From: Bacteroidales bacterium
GTDB taxonomy: Bacteria; Bacteroidota; Bacteroidia; Bacteroidales; G3-4614
Direction of reading: 5' to 3'
Length of the DNA: 64,000 bases
Assembly: GCA_017559955.1 (NCBI GenBank)
Contig: JAFYPQ010000026.1
Location: forward strand, 1 to 64,000
This document shows, one piece after another, positions 16,997-26,765 of this stretch. Made by a program: the position numbers and the translations under genes. The first letter of the stretch is position 1; each line of letters starts with the position of its first letter. A model generated the notes under the pieces. That model was not told where the DNA came from. It ran no database searches and saw nothing but the letters and a program-made list of their open reading frames with translations.

Positions 16997-19108
16997 TTAA
17001 AGGAAGTTAACAACCTCTTTGACAATATCAATAACATTGTTATAAGCCTTGTGCTTGTAACAATGTTTTTTGTTTGCCCAATTTTGGTCAAAATTGAACC
17101 AATCGATATTGTTAGGGTCTTCACCGTTTTTAAGATACTCAAAATAGAGTCTCCATCGATTATAATATAAATCCTTTAAAATGCCATTCCACTCTTTATG
17201 TGCGTAATCTCGCAATCCGCCATTCTCAGATGCATTTCTGTCTCCCCAAGTACTAATTTGCACTTTCGCATTCCACTCATACAAATTTCTCTCTTTGGGA
17301 GTTTTGCCCATTTTGCGGGCAGAATTAATCCACCTGCCAACCATAAACTCGCTACGGCACGAAAGAAGTTTGTCTTGCAATAAAATCAAATTCAAAAACT
17401 CGTTACATTTTATATCAAATAACAACGGCTCTTGCTTTTCGTATGCACTTTTAATCTCCTTTAAAACCAATCTGCCTTTTTCGCATATTGCTTGGCGGAC
17501 AATATCTGTCAAGTCATACTCAAAATTGTTGTTGCCTTGGTATCTCTCGCATACCTTGCATAACATTAAAGCCGCATTAATAATATCATTCTGATTGTAG
17601 TAACTCTCCGAATTTGCCCATTTCGAAACATCCTTTGCATCGAGCGAAGGGCGGGCACAGAATATCGATTCGTGAGTTCCTTGTTGTCTGTTCTCCTTTG
17701 GAGCATTATAAATAGAGTTGGCTAAAATACCCCATGCTTCTAAAATAACAGAGTCGCAAACACCATATCTTGCCGTAATATAATCTTTGAGCCACACCTC
17801 TTTGTCACACCTCTTCTCTCTCCATGCAAGTTCGGTTAAAAGGTCATACATAATGCCGTTGTTCTCAATACCCTCGGGAGTCATACCAATACCGCATAAC
17901 GAGCTGTCATTTCTATCTTTAATGTCATAAAAGCCATTAACAACAGCATCAAATTTTCCGTGCAAACCAACATTTGCCCCAAAATTCAGAAGCATACAAT
18001 AAGCCCAATCGTGTCCCATATAGTTTTCCCATTGGGGAGCACTTTCGCTATGCAAATCCAAAATTAACAAATCTCCCTTTTTTAGCGGAGCAATCATCTC
18101 TCGGTTTGGGTTTCCTTGCCAGCCTTGAGCCACCCAAACAGCATTGGGGTTACAACTTTTCATAGCACCCATAATGGTTTCTCCCGCCTTGCTCATATCG
18201 ATACCATCAGTAACACCGCCCTCGTGAAAGGGGTCTATGGCAAAAAAGTCGCTTTTACCGAAAAGAGTCTCTTGCTCTTTATAATAAATATCAGCTATGC
18301 GATTAAAGTTGGGGTCGTCAGGCATAATAAAGAACGGACGTTTATACCCGCACCATAAACCTGTATTTACTGCATCTATACCCAATTTCTCTTTGGTATT
18401 GCTCGGAATCATACCGCAATATCCGGGTAAAACGGGATTGATGCCAAACTCCCTCATTCTCGAAATAATTTTTTGACCGAGAGCAGTCTGACGTTTGTAC
18501 CATCTGTTGTAATTTGGTCCGCCCCAACCTTCAAGGTTGTTCATTATCCACCAAGCCGTAAAAGCAGGGCCGGAAATAAACTCGTTAATTTCACTATTGC
18601 TGTAACCCAGTTTTTTAAGAGTATTAACCCAAACACCCTCGGTGCCGGTAATTGCCAACGACATATTTATTCCGTGCAGAGCCATCCAATCAATTTCTCT
18701 CTCCCAACGTTCCCAATCCCAGAATGCCATAGAGTAAGAGAATGTGCAGAAATTAAGATTATATCTATATTTTACGTTGCTCTCTATTTTTATAGGTTTC
18801 TCAACCGCAGGTAACGGGTTGGGTAGAGCATGGCTCATTTCGTTCCACGAAAGGTGGATGTTTGCATAATATTTCAAATACCAATTAATACCCGTTGCGA
18901 TAGAAATATAGTTGTTGCCCTTAATAACAACTTTATCCTCTTTCGAACTTAACTCAAAAAAGTCCTTGTCGTTATTTGTAATAACAATCTCAAATTTTTC
19001 CGATGCTCCTTTGTCTATTCTATCCAACATATCCACAATAGGATTTGCATTCACTTCAATAAAAGAGAATGCAAAAACAAAAGATAGAATCAGAAAAAAT
19101 CTATTCAT
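16997..19108 (-). CDS. Alpha-N-acetylglucosaminidase, GH89
   Basis: A 703-residue exported enzyme that releases terminal alpha-linked GlcNAc, such as the GlcNAc-alpha-1,4-Gal caps of gastric mucin or heparan sulphate ends. Residues 1-21 are a signal peptide. An N-terminal beta domain (~22-95) precedes the catalytic barrel (~96-430) with FWDWERWEREIDWMALHGIN, TGTEGVW and DPFHEGG; the glutamates in the last two fit the family's catalytic pair. An all-helical C-terminal domain completes the family layout. Length is normal. It stands alone on the - strand, 31 bases after the helicase gene. With the sialidase and GH92 it suggests mucin or N-glycan foraging. Confidence 0.92.
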   Translation of the reverse strand: MNRFFLILSFVFAFSFIEVNANPIVDMLDRIDKGASEKFEIVITNNDKDFFELSSKEDKVVIKGNNYISIATGINWYLKYYANIHLSWNEMSHALPNPLPAVEKPIKIESNVKYRYNLNFCTFSYSMAFWDWERWEREIDWMALHGINMSLAITGTEGVWVNTLKKLGYSNSEINEFISGPAFTAWWIMNNLEGWGGPNYNRWYKRQTALGQKIISRMREFGINPVLPGYCGMIPSNTKEKLGIDAVNTGLWCGYKRPFFIMPDDPNFNRIADIYYKEQETLFGKSDFFAIDPFHEGGVTDGIDMSKAGETIMGAMKSCNPNAVWVAQGWQGNPNREMIAPLKKGDLLILDLHSESAPQWENYMGHDWAYCMLLNFGANVGLHGKFDAVVNGFYDIKDRNDSSLCGIGMTPEGIENNGIMYDLLTELAWREKRCDKEVWLKDYITARYGVCDSVILEAWGILANSIYNAPKENRQQGTHESIFCARPSLDAKDVSKWANSESYYNQNDIINAALMLCKVCERYQGNNNFEYDLTDIVRQAICEKGRLVLKEIKSAYEKQEPLLFDIKCNEFLNLILLQDKLLSCRSEFMVGRWINSARKMGKTPKERNLYEWNAKVQISTWGDRNASENGGLRDYAHKEWNGILKDLYYNRWRLYFEYLKNGEDPNNIDWFNFDQNWANKKHCYKHKAYNNVIDIVKEVVNFL

Positions 19109-19115
19109 CTAACAA

Positions 19116-19139
19116 ACTAACAACTAAAAACTAACAACT
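19116..19139. repeat. Heptamer repeat AACTAAC between GH89 and helicase
   Basis: AACTAAC, AACTAAA and AACTAAC in direct tandem fill most of the 31-base gap. The same heptamer appears before 27576, at 48920-48935, and in reverse complement at 50790 and 54087. Confidence 0.6.
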
Positions 19140-20984
19140 TTACTTCCTTCTCTTTTTACTTTTCTTCACCCACAAGCTATTGTCGGGTTCCGAAAACTCA
19201 CCCTCAAAGAAACGTTGCCAGTCGTTTTTCTTACCGCTTTTTCTCTTCTTCTTTGGAGCAAAATCTTCGCTGTTATCTTTCACTCTCTTCTTGTTTTTCC
19301 TACCATCCTTTTTGCCACTGTTGTCGCTTTTGCCGGTATTCTCCGAGGCAACCTCCACAACAACCCTTCTGCCATTGGCAAAGCTTTTGTTTAAAGCCTT
19401 AATTACGCTGTCTGCATCCTCTTCGGCAACCTCAAAAAATGAGAATTCACGTAACAAATCAATCTTTCCCACACAAGGTTTCGCACCCTTCATATTACGG
19501 TTAATCAATTCAATAACGTGGTTGGCGTAAAAGCCGTCAGCCTTACCAAAATTTAAAAACAAACGAGTAAATCCCGGTGCCGCACTTCTGCTCTTTTTAG
19601 CAGAGTCGCTCTCGCCTCTCTTAGCTTTTTTACACTCTTTTGCAGCAGTCTTCTCGGTAGGAACATCAATAACATCGGCATCACGGTAGTACTCTAAAAA
19701 GCGATTAAATTCAATCGAAACAACACGCTTTATCAGGTCCTCTTTGCTTAGCCATTCAAGTTTTCTGTAAATAGAAGGCAAGAAAGCCTCAATCTCCTCT
19801 TCGTTTACCAATACACGCTCAACGTCATCGATAACCTTTATAAGCTGTTTTTCGCAAATTTGTCGTCCCGAAGGAAGAGTACCACAGCTAAACTCCTTGG
19901 CAATAACCTTCTCTATTTCACGAAGTTTGCCTCGCTCTCTCATATTTATAATGGCAATCGAAGTACCTGTTTTCCCGGCACGACCTGTACGTCCGCTTCG
20001 GTGAGTATATGACTCTATGTCATCGGGTAATCCATAGTTTATAACGTGGGTTAAATCATCCACATCCAACCCTCTTGCCGCCACGTCGGTAGCAACCAAA
20101 AGTTGAAGGTGGCGGATACGGAATTTTTGCATAACCGCATCTCTTTGAGCCTGCGATAAATCTCCATGCAAAGAGTCTGCATTATATCCGTCTTTAATAA
20201 GCATATCGGCAATCTCTTGCGTCTCTCTTCTTGTGCGGCAAAATATAATGGCATAAATCTTTGGGTAGTAGTCGGCAATACGTTTAAGGGCGAGATATTT
20301 ATCTTTGGCGTGAACCATATAGTATATATGTTTCACATTTTTAGTACCTTCATTTTTTGCACCTATAACAATCTCTTTTGCGTTGTTAAGGTATTTTTTT
20401 GCAATCTCGGCAATCTCTGCCGACATAGTGGCAGAGAACATCATCATATTTCTCTCTGCGGGAACCTCTGCCAAAATATTGTTCAAACTCTCCTCAAACC
20501 CCATATTGAGCATTTCGTCAGCCTCATCCAAAACAACATTATGGATGTTCTCCATCTTAACGGTCTTACGATTCATCAAGTCTAACAGACGTCCGGGAGT
20601 AGCCACAATAATTTGCACTCCGCTTTTTAGGCTCTTCATTTGGCTCTCAATCGACGAACCACCATAAACCGCTAAAACTTTAAGTCTCTGAACATATTTC
20701 GAATAACTCTTTATATCGTCGGCAATTTGCAAACAAAGTTCTCTTGTGGGAGCAAGCACTAAGGCTTGAGGAAAGCGTTTCTTAACATCCACCCTTTGAA
20801 TTAACGGAATACCAAAAGCTGCGGTTTTACCTGTGCCTGTTTGAGCAAGAGCAACAACATCGTTGCCATTGCCGAGCAGATAGGGGATTACAGCCTCTTG
20901 AACGGGCATAGGTTGTTCAAAACCAAGTTCGCTTATGGCAAAAAGTATTTCGTCCGAAACGCCTAACTCTTCAAAACTCATCAT
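19140..20984 (-). CDS. DEAD-box ATP-dependent RNA helicase with DbpA-like C-terminal domain
   Basis: 614 residues. All core motifs are visible: Q motif (FEQPMPVQ), AQTGTGKT, PTRELCLQI, ATPGRLLD, DEAD (LDEADEMLNMGF), SAT, ATDVAARGLDV and HRSGRTGRAG. After the helicase core (~1-370) comes a helical linker, then a small DbpA-type RNA-binding domain (~470-545: FTRLFLNFGKADGFY, GKIDLLREFSFFEV). A lysine-rich tail ends the protein. The layout matches CsdA/DeaD-type enzymes that act in ribosome assembly, mRNA decay and cold adaptation. Two start methionines are adjacent; the first is used here. Confidence 0.92.
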   Translation of the reverse strand: MMSFEELGVSDEILFAISELGFEQPMPVQEAVIPYLLGNGNDVVALAQTGTGKTAAFGIPLIQRVDVKKRFPQALVLAPTRELCLQIADDIKSYSKYVQRLKVLAVYGGSSIESQMKSLKSGVQIIVATPGRLLDLMNRKTVKMENIHNVVLDEADEMLNMGFEESLNNILAEVPAERNMMMFSATMSAEIAEIAKKYLNNAKEIVIGAKNEGTKNVKHIYYMVHAKDKYLALKRIADYYPKIYAIIFCRTRRETQEIADMLIKDGYNADSLHGDLSQAQRDAVMQKFRIRHLQLLVATDVAARGLDVDDLTHVINYGLPDDIESYTHRSGRTGRAGKTGTSIAIINMRERGKLREIEKVIAKEFSCGTLPSGRQICEKQLIKVIDDVERVLVNEEEIEAFLPSIYRKLEWLSKEDLIKRVVSIEFNRFLEYYRDADVIDVPTEKTAAKECKKAKRGESDSAKKSRSAAPGFTRLFLNFGKADGFYANHVIELINRNMKGAKPCVGKIDLLREFSFFEVAEEDADSVIKALNKSFANGRRVVVEVASENTGKSDNSGKKDGRKNKKRVKDNSEDFAPKKKRKSGKKNDWQRFFEGEFSEPDNSLWVKKSKKRRK

Positions 20985-21010
20985 AGTCGTATAAAAAATA
21001 TTAATGGATG

Positions 21011-21018
21011 CAAAGTTA
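21011..21018 (-). promoter_or_regulatory. Possible -7 element for the DEAD-box helicase
   Basis: TAACTTTG on the - strand matches TAnnTTTG, 27 bases before the start. No -33 box at the standard distance. Confidence 0.45.
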
Positions 21019-21121
21019 CAATAAATAACTAATAAAAGGATTGTAACCTCGGCAAAATAAACTTTAAGTTTATATATCTAAATTTTAGTCATAAGAGAGG
21101 TCTGAATTCAAAAAATAGTAT

Positions 21122-21129
21122 TACATTTG
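21122..21129 (+). promoter_or_regulatory. Possible -7 element for the sialidase gene
   Basis: TACATTTG matches TAnnTTTG, 39 bases before the start codon. A TCTG at 21101-21104 is the nearest -33 candidate. Confidence 0.5.
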
Positions 21130-21167
21130 TAAAATTTCTTTATTAATTAACTTATTAACTATTTTTT

Positions 21168-24100
21168 ATGAGAAAAGTACTATCTTTTTTTGTAGTGTTG
21201 TTGGTATCTTTGGTGGCAACAACAGCAATGGCTCAAGATGAGCTTACAAGGTGTCCCGTTTTTACAATGGGTGAGAACGGATCTCAGTATTATCGCATAC
21301 CTGCATTGGTACAAACAGCCAACGGAACATTGGTTGCTATTGCCGATGATCGTGGTTCAGCGTTAGGAGACCTTCCAAACATCATTAGTATTGTAGCAAA
21401 AACAAGTACTGATGGCGGACAAACTTGGAGCAGTATAACAACAATTGCTCAAGGAAATGCAACAGCCGGAACAACTTATGGCGATGCTGTGGCTGTTTAT
21501 GATGAGGAGACAGGCAAGATTATCACAGTTTTCGTAGGAAACGAAAACTATGGAAGTAGCTGTGTAGGTCTATGGGCATCAAACTCATCATATCCTTTGC
21601 GTCTCTACAAATCAGAGAGTTCTGATAACGGAGCAACTTGGACAACTCCTGTTGATATCTCAAACGATATCTACAACTCTATCTATGGCTCTCGTACCTC
21701 TTGGGTAGGAATGTTTGCAGGTTCAGGAAGCGGTGTTCAACTTAAAAAAGGCGACAAAGCAGGTCGTTTGATGTTTGTTGTAGCTGCTCGTGCTAATTCA
21801 ACTTGGGGTGGAGCAATGAGTAACTATGCTGTATATTCTGATGACAACGGAGCAACTTGGCAAGTATCAAGCAATGCAGCATGTACATCAGGAGATGAGG
21901 CTAAAATAGTTGAGTTGGAAAACGGAGACCTTTTGATGAGTATTAAAAACCGTAAAGATGACTCAGCAAACGGATCCGGTTATCGTCTAATGGCTAAATC
22001 AACCGACCAAGGAGCGACTTGGACAACAGCCGATGTAAATACAAAACTTAAAGATCCCGCATGTAACGGAGATGTTGTTTCTATTGAATATGACGGAAAA
22101 TACTATTTGCTACACTCTCTTCCAGCAAGTACATCAGACAGAGAGAATGTAACAGTATATGCAAGTCTTGACGGAGGCGAAACATGGCCTATCAGCCGTC
22201 AAATATATGATGGCTATTCAGCATACTCAGCATTACAAGTGCTTAACGATGGAACAATCGGTATCATCGTTGAGGAGGGTAAATGGGATAGCAACTATCC
22301 CGGAACAGATGGATTCAACCTTGCATACTACAACTTCACAATGGAGTGGTTGATGGCAGAAGCTAATTTCGATGCTATCGAAATGGTAGAAGAGGCTAAT
22401 TCAGTATTATCATTAGGAGGTATCGGTTATCCCAATGCAATAGCAAAAGCAGCTTTGCGTTCAGCAGTAGAGGCAGTAGAGGCAGATGCATCAGCAGCAA
22501 ATGTAACAGCTTTGGCATCGGCTCTTGAAACATACTACACAACAAACGAGATTGAGCGTCCTCAAGCAGGCAAAACATATACATTCATCTCTCGTGGTAT
22601 GAGCAATGATTACTATATATACAACGATGGAGGAACATTGGCTTTGGAATCATATACTGAAGGCGATGAGTTGCCCGATGCAGCAAAATTCACTTGCGAG
22701 ATAGATTCTGAGACTGGCAAATATATGTTCAAAACTTTCGATGAGGTATATTACTTGGCTTATCCTACAATAGGAGGAAAATCATGGTTGGATAACGAAA
22801 GTGAAACAGGACTTGAATCAACTGTTGGACAAGTAACAAAATTTGATATTGAGAAAATAATTCTTAATGCAAATGTATCGGCTACAGCAGAAGATTTGTT
22901 CGGATATGTTCATCTATGGGGCTATCGTGGATACGATAATGGTAAATTAGTTGATATGGAAGGTCCGGTAATTGTAAAATCATCAGCAGGAACATTTGAT
23001 GGAGCAGGAGATGATTATTATAATGTAAACTTCTCTTCAGCATTTACAATCAAACCTGTACAAAAAGCTGCTCCTATAATCCTTGATCGTTCAGCTTGGA
23101 CAGTAACTGCATCTTCAGATGAACCAGCAGAGGCTCAATGGGGTGGCGGTGGAGAAGCAAAACACACTATTGATGATGATACAAATACATTCTGGCACAC
23201 TCAATGGGATGCAGCAACTCCAACAGTTCCTCACTGGATTCAGTTCAATATGGGAGAATCAGTTGAGGTAACAGCATTCAACTATGTATCACGTTCTGCT
23301 TCAACTAACCAAAACAACGGACAAATCAAAACTTACAAATTGTATATCAGTGATAGCGATATTTCAGCTAACCTTGATCCTACAACAAGTGAGCCTATTG
23401 GTTTAGAGCCTGCAAGTGAAGGAGAATTCACATATGATGGAATTTCAGCAGATCACAATGTTGAGTTGGCTGAGTCAGTGGTTGGACAATATGTATTCCT
23501 ATTGGCATTAGATTCTTATAACGTTGACTTAAGTGGTGTTAAATTTGCAAACTGTTCAGAGTTCTTTGTAACAGCTATTCCTGCAGGACCAGCTCCTACA
23601 ACTTATACTGTAACAGTAACTGCAAATCCTTCTGCAGGAGGAACTGCAACAGTTAACGGAGCTGCAACAGCAGAGGTTGTTGAGAATGCAAAAGTTACAT
23701 TCACAGCTACTGAGGCAACAGGTTATGAGTTCGTAAATTGGACATATACAAACGGACAAGAGGTAACAACCGAGAAATCATTCAGAATGCAAATTACAGG
23801 TGCAGTAGAGTTGGTTGCAAACTTCAACAAATTGTTGGTTGAAACAAACTATTGTACAGTAAGCGGTAACATAAATTCAGGTCGTCACTTGGCAGGTTTC
23901 TCTATCTCAAACGGTAAAGAGACAATCGATGTTCAAGGAGTAGCAGACGGTGGTGCAGTATATGTAAACCGTTCTACAACATCAATACTTGAGGCTAAAC
24001 CTGGAACAGTAATCACATTCCCATCTTATAACTGGACAGGACAGTGGATGCACTCATATGTTTACATCGACTATGATGGCGACTACTCATTCAATACCGA

Positions 24101-25664
24101 TTCTAACAACGACGGAACAACAGGTGGTGAGTTGGTAACTTTCAACTATTTTAATGGTTCTGATATTAACGGTAAAACTTCAAGCCAACAATTTGCACAA
24201 ACTCCTGGTAACTCAAAATCAACATATACTAATGATTTTGGAACAAGCTATGGTTTGCCAGCATTTAAACTTCCTGCTGATCTTGCTAAAGGTGATTATC
24301 GTTTACGTGTTTCTGTTGCTTGGAATACAAAATCTCCATGTGGATATTCAGATATCAAACCAAATAATGGTATCCTTCTTGATATGACTTTGCGTATCGT
24401 TGGCGACCAATATGTAGTAACAGTAGCTTCTTCTGATGAAGAAATGGGTTCTGCATATATTGGAACTGAAGGAACTACAACTCAAAAAGTAGATGCTGAC
24501 AACACTCAAACACTTGAGCTTACTGCTGTGGCAAACGAGGCATACGAGTTTGTAAACTGGACATTAGGCGAAGAGGTTGTTTCAACAGAAGCTGTTTTCA
24601 CAACAACTGCAATCACCGAAAACCGTGATTATTTAGCAACATTCAAAGCTAAAGCAATCGATCCACGTACTGTAACTGTAGTTTCAAACAACGACCAAAA
24701 AGGTACTGTTGCGTTTGTATCTCCCGAAGCTGAAGAAGGAGCAACAGAGATAACAACAGGAGAGTGGGTAACAGTTAAAGCTCTACCTCAAACTGAGGAC
24801 GATTTCTTCGTAAACTGGACAATCGACGATGTTGAGGTTGGAACAGATATTGAATATATCTACAAAGGTGCTGAGGCTGTAACAATAAAAGCAAACTTCA
24901 TAAGCAAATATCTATTTACATTCTCAACAGTAGGAAATGGTGATGTAACATTCTCAACTGAAGAGGGTGGTGTAGCATCTGGAACACGTATAGAAGAGGG
25001 TACTGTTGTTAAATATGTAGCAACTCCTGCTTATGGTTACGAGTTAACATCTATTACTCTTAACTCAACTGAAATTCTTGACCAAAAATATCAAGAGGCA
25101 TTCAGCGGAGAGTTTACAATGAACTCATCTAACGAAATGGCTATTACATTTGCTGAGTTGACTGCAACATTAACTTATGCATATTCTGGTTCAGGATACA
25201 TCGAAGTTTGGTCTGACGATGTACAAGAGGGTGAATTATTCTCTAATGAAGCAACTATTCCTTTCAACTCTGAATTGTATGTCTTCTCTTATCCACAAGG
25301 AGAATATGAATTGCAATCATTAACTATTAATGGTGAAACTACAGGTGAAGTTGGTTCATATTTGGATGAGATGGTAGAGTATGGTAGTGTATATCACTCT
25401 GTTGTTGGTGATGTAGCAATTGAAGCTGTATTTACAGGACCAAATTTGGTTGGTGTTGAAGGAACAGAGGCTGAAACTGTATCTGTATATGCTAACGACG
25501 GAACAATCTTCGTAAGCGGATTTAACGGAGCAATACAAGTAGTAAATATCAGTGGTCAAGTAGTTAAAGAGGTTGTTGCTAATGGCAAAACTCAAATTAC
25601 AATGGCTCAAGGAATCTACTTCGTAGTAACAGATAACCAAGTAACAAAAGTTGTGGTTAAATAA
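21168..25664 (+). CDS. Multidomain secreted sialidase, GH33
   Basis: A 1498-residue exported sialidase releasing sialic acid from host glycans. Signal peptide 1-22. The beta-propeller (~25-395) has the RIP motif (Y42-R-I-P45) and five Asp boxes (STDGGQTW, SSDNGATW, SDDNGATW, STDQGATW, SLDGGETW). A short helical FIVAR-like linker and a beta domain of unknown type follow (~420-640). Then come an F5/8 type C (discoidin-like) carbohydrate-binding domain (~642-800), an InlB/Big-like repeat (~808-890), a GEVED domain (~894-1085: VYIDYDGDYSFN), further InlB/Big-like repeats, and a type 9 secretion-like tail (IQVVNISGQVVKEV, QGIYFVV). Most Bacteroidales sialidases are about 540 residues, so the binding and repeat arms are large. 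Monocistronic. Confidence 0.92.
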   Translation: MRKVLSFFVVLLVSLVATTAMAQDELTRCPVFTMGENGSQYYRIPALVQTANGTLVAIADDRGSALGDLPNIISIVAKTSTDGGQTWSSITTIAQGNATAGTTYGDAVAVYDEETGKIITVFVGNENYGSSCVGLWASNSSYPLRLYKSESSDNGATWTTPVDISNDIYNSIYGSRTSWVGMFAGSGSGVQLKKGDKAGRLMFVVAARANSTWGGAMSNYAVYSDDNGATWQVSSNAACTSGDEAKIVELENGDLLMSIKNRKDDSANGSGYRLMAKSTDQGATWTTADVNTKLKDPACNGDVVSIEYDGKYYLLHSLPASTSDRENVTVYASLDGGETWPISRQIYDGYSAYSALQVLNDGTIGIIVEEGKWDSNYPGTDGFNLAYYNFTMEWLMAEANFDAIEMVEEANSVLSLGGIGYPNAIAKAALRSAVEAVEADASAANVTALASALETYYTTNEIERPQAGKTYTFISRGMSNDYYIYNDGGTLALESYTEGDELPDAAKFTCEIDSETGKYMFKTFDEVYYLAYPTIGGKSWLDNESETGLESTVGQVTKFDIEKIILNANVSATAEDLFGYVHLWGYRGYDNGKLVDMEGPVIVKSSAGTFDGAGDDYYNVNFSSAFTIKPVQKAAPIILDRSAWTVTASSDEPAEAQWGGGGEAKHTIDDDTNTFWHTQWDAATPTVPHWIQFNMGESVEVTAFNYVSRSASTNQNNGQIKTYKLYISDSDISANLDPTTSEPIGLEPASEGEFTYDGISADHNVELAESVVGQYVFLLALDSYNVDLSGVKFANCSEFFVTAIPAGPAPTTYTVTVTANPSAGGTATVNGAATAEVVENAKVTFTATEATGYEFVNWTYTNGQEVTTEKSFRMQITGAVELVANFNKLLVETNYCTVSGNINSGRHLAGFSISNGKETIDVQGVADGGAVYVNRSTTSILEAKPGTVITFPSYNWTGQWMHSYVYIDYDGDYSFNTDSNNDGTTGGELVTFNYFNGSDINGKTSSQQFAQTPGNSKSTYTNDFGTSYGLPAFKLPADLAKGDYRLRVSVAWNTKSPCGYSDIKPNNGILLDMTLRIVGDQYVVTVASSDEEMGSAYIGTEGTTTQKVDADNTQTLELTAVANEAYEFVNWTLGEEVVSTEAVFTTTAITENRDYLATFKAKAIDPRTVTVVSNNDQKGTVAFVSPEAEEGATEITTGEWVTVKALPQTEDDFFVNWTIDDVEVGTDIEYIYKGAEAVTIKANFISKYLFTFSTVGNGDVTFSTEEGGVASGTRIEEGTVVKYVATPAYGYELTSITLNSTEILDQKYQEAFSGEFTMNSSNEMAITFAELTATLTYAYSGSGYIEVWSDDVQEGELFSNEATIPFNSELYVFSYPQGEYELQSLTINGETTGEVGSYLDEMVEYGSVYHSVVGDVAIEAVFTGPNLVGVEGTEAETVSVYANDGTIFVSGFNGAIQVVNISGQVVKEVVANGKTQITMAQGIYFVVTDNQVTKVVVK

Positions 25665-25670
25665 GTTTTG

Positions 25671-25745
25671 AATTAGGAATTAGGGATTAGAAATTAAAAC
25701 ATTCCTAATTACTCATTCCTTATTTCTAATTGGCACAAAGTGCCG
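25671..25745. repeat. Heptamer repeats and GGCAC hairpin after the sialidase
   Basis: GAATTAG-type heptamers (period 7) face an inverted copy (CCTAATT, CTAATT). They are followed by the small hairpin GGCACAAAGTGCC (25732-25744). A related hairpin, GGCACAAGTGCC, occurs near 54110. Confidence 0.6.
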
Positions 25746-25764
25746 AAATAACAAACATATTTTG

Positions 25765-25794
25765 AGAGGAGCAGGAGACTGCTCCTCTTTTTTT
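25765..25794 (+). terminator. Rho-independent terminator of the sialidase gene
   Basis: AGAGGAGCA (25765-25773) pairs with TGCTCCTCT (25780-25788) around a 6-base loop, followed by a T run. Confidence 0.9.
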
Positions 25795-25807
25795 GTGCAG
25801 TTTATTA

Positions 25808-25870
25808 GACCAATTGGACCAATTAGTCTAATAAGACTAATTAGCCTAATGGTACTAATTGGTGTTAGGG
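25808..25870. repeat. Seven-unit 9-base tandem repeat (GNCTAATTR type)
   Basis: Consecutive 9-base units: gaccaattg, gaccaatta, gtctaataa, gactaatta, gcctaatgg, tactaattg, gtgttaggg. The block lies between the sialidase terminator and the stop of the kinase-like gene. Confidence 0.7.
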
Positions 25871-25877
25871 TGTGGAA

Positions 25878-26711
25878 TTATTTATGATACTCTACCAATC
25901 CATTAATAGGAGAGATCTCAATTTTGGATATTGTGATGCCAAACTCTTTGGCAGCTTCTGTTAGAATATCTTTGTAATGGAAAGCTATCGAGCCAATGAA
26001 TGCAACTTTATTATTTATATAATCATATTGCATAACATTGCGTTTGAAAAAATCTTTGAAACAGTTTACAACAAGAGAGTGTATCTCTTGATTGTTTAAA
26101 TGCTTAGCGATGATAGGAGAGAGCGAAGCCAAAAACCTATTTGGAAAAGGTTTGCGATATACCCTGTCGATAATCTCCTCGGTGGTAAGATTACATTCCG
26201 ATAAGAATTTTAATTTTAAATTCTCGCCAAAACGGTTTTTTAGTAAAGCTCCTATAAACAACTTGCCAATAACAGCACCGCTTCCCTCATCGCCCAAAAT
26301 AAATCCCAAAGGAGATATGTTCTTTTCTATAAATTTCCCATTATAGTAGCACGAATTAGAGCCTGTGCCAAGAACAGAGGCAATACCTTTCTCTCTGCCA
26401 AATAGAGCACGAGCAGCACCCAAGAGGTCAGAGTTAACCTCAATCAAAACATTATCTCCGACAACTTTCGTAATTGCGTATTTTACAACCTCACTCTTCT
26501 CTGCTGTGCAACCTGCACCATAAAAATATATGGCGGATATTTTATTAATGAAATCAACCTTTTCGAAAACCAACTTTATCTCATTTATAATCTCCTCTCT
26601 TGTTTCAAAAAAAGGATTAATTCCTTTTGATATAATCCTTTCAGAGATATTGCCGTTTTCGACAAATACCCAGTCGGTTTTGGTAGAGCCGCTATCTGCT
26701 ATAACAATCAT
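25878..26711 (-). CDS. BadF/BadG-type sugar kinase, probably N-acetylglucosamine kinase
   Basis: 277 residues of the ASKHA kinase superfamily. Phosphate-1 loop DSGSTKTDWV is at residues ~5-14; GAGCTAEKS, GTGSNSCYYNG and GDEGSGAVIGK follow in the expected order. The family includes eukaryotic-type GlcNAc kinases, and Bacteroidales copies are usually annotated as BadF/BadG ATPase or GlcNAc kinase. The neighbouring sialidase and GH89 make phosphorylation of GlcNAc (or another amino sugar) a sensible role, but sugar specificity is inferred. Single-gene unit on the - strand. Confidence 0.82.
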   Translation of the reverse strand: MIVIADSGSTKTDWVFVENGNISERIISKGINPFFETREEIINEIKLVFEKVDFINKISAIYFYGAGCTAEKSEVVKYAITKVVGDNVLIEVNSDLLGAARALFGREKGIASVLGTGSNSCYYNGKFIEKNISPLGFILGDEGSGAVIGKLFIGALLKNRFGENLKLKFLSECNLTTEEIIDRVYRKPFPNRFLASLSPIIAKHLNNQEIHSLVVNCFKDFFKRNVMQYDYINNKVAFIGSIAFHYKDILTEAAKEFGITISKIEISPINGLVEYHK

Positions 26712-26742
26712 TTTATAAATGAATTTAACTTTGTTGTGCAGG

Positions 26743-26750
26743 CAAATTTA
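26743..26750 (-). promoter_or_regulatory. Possible -7 element for the sugar kinase gene
   Basis: TAAATTTG on the - strand, 32 bases before the start, matches TAnnTTTG. Confidence 0.4.
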
Positions 26751-26765
26751 TAAACAAAAAAGTAT

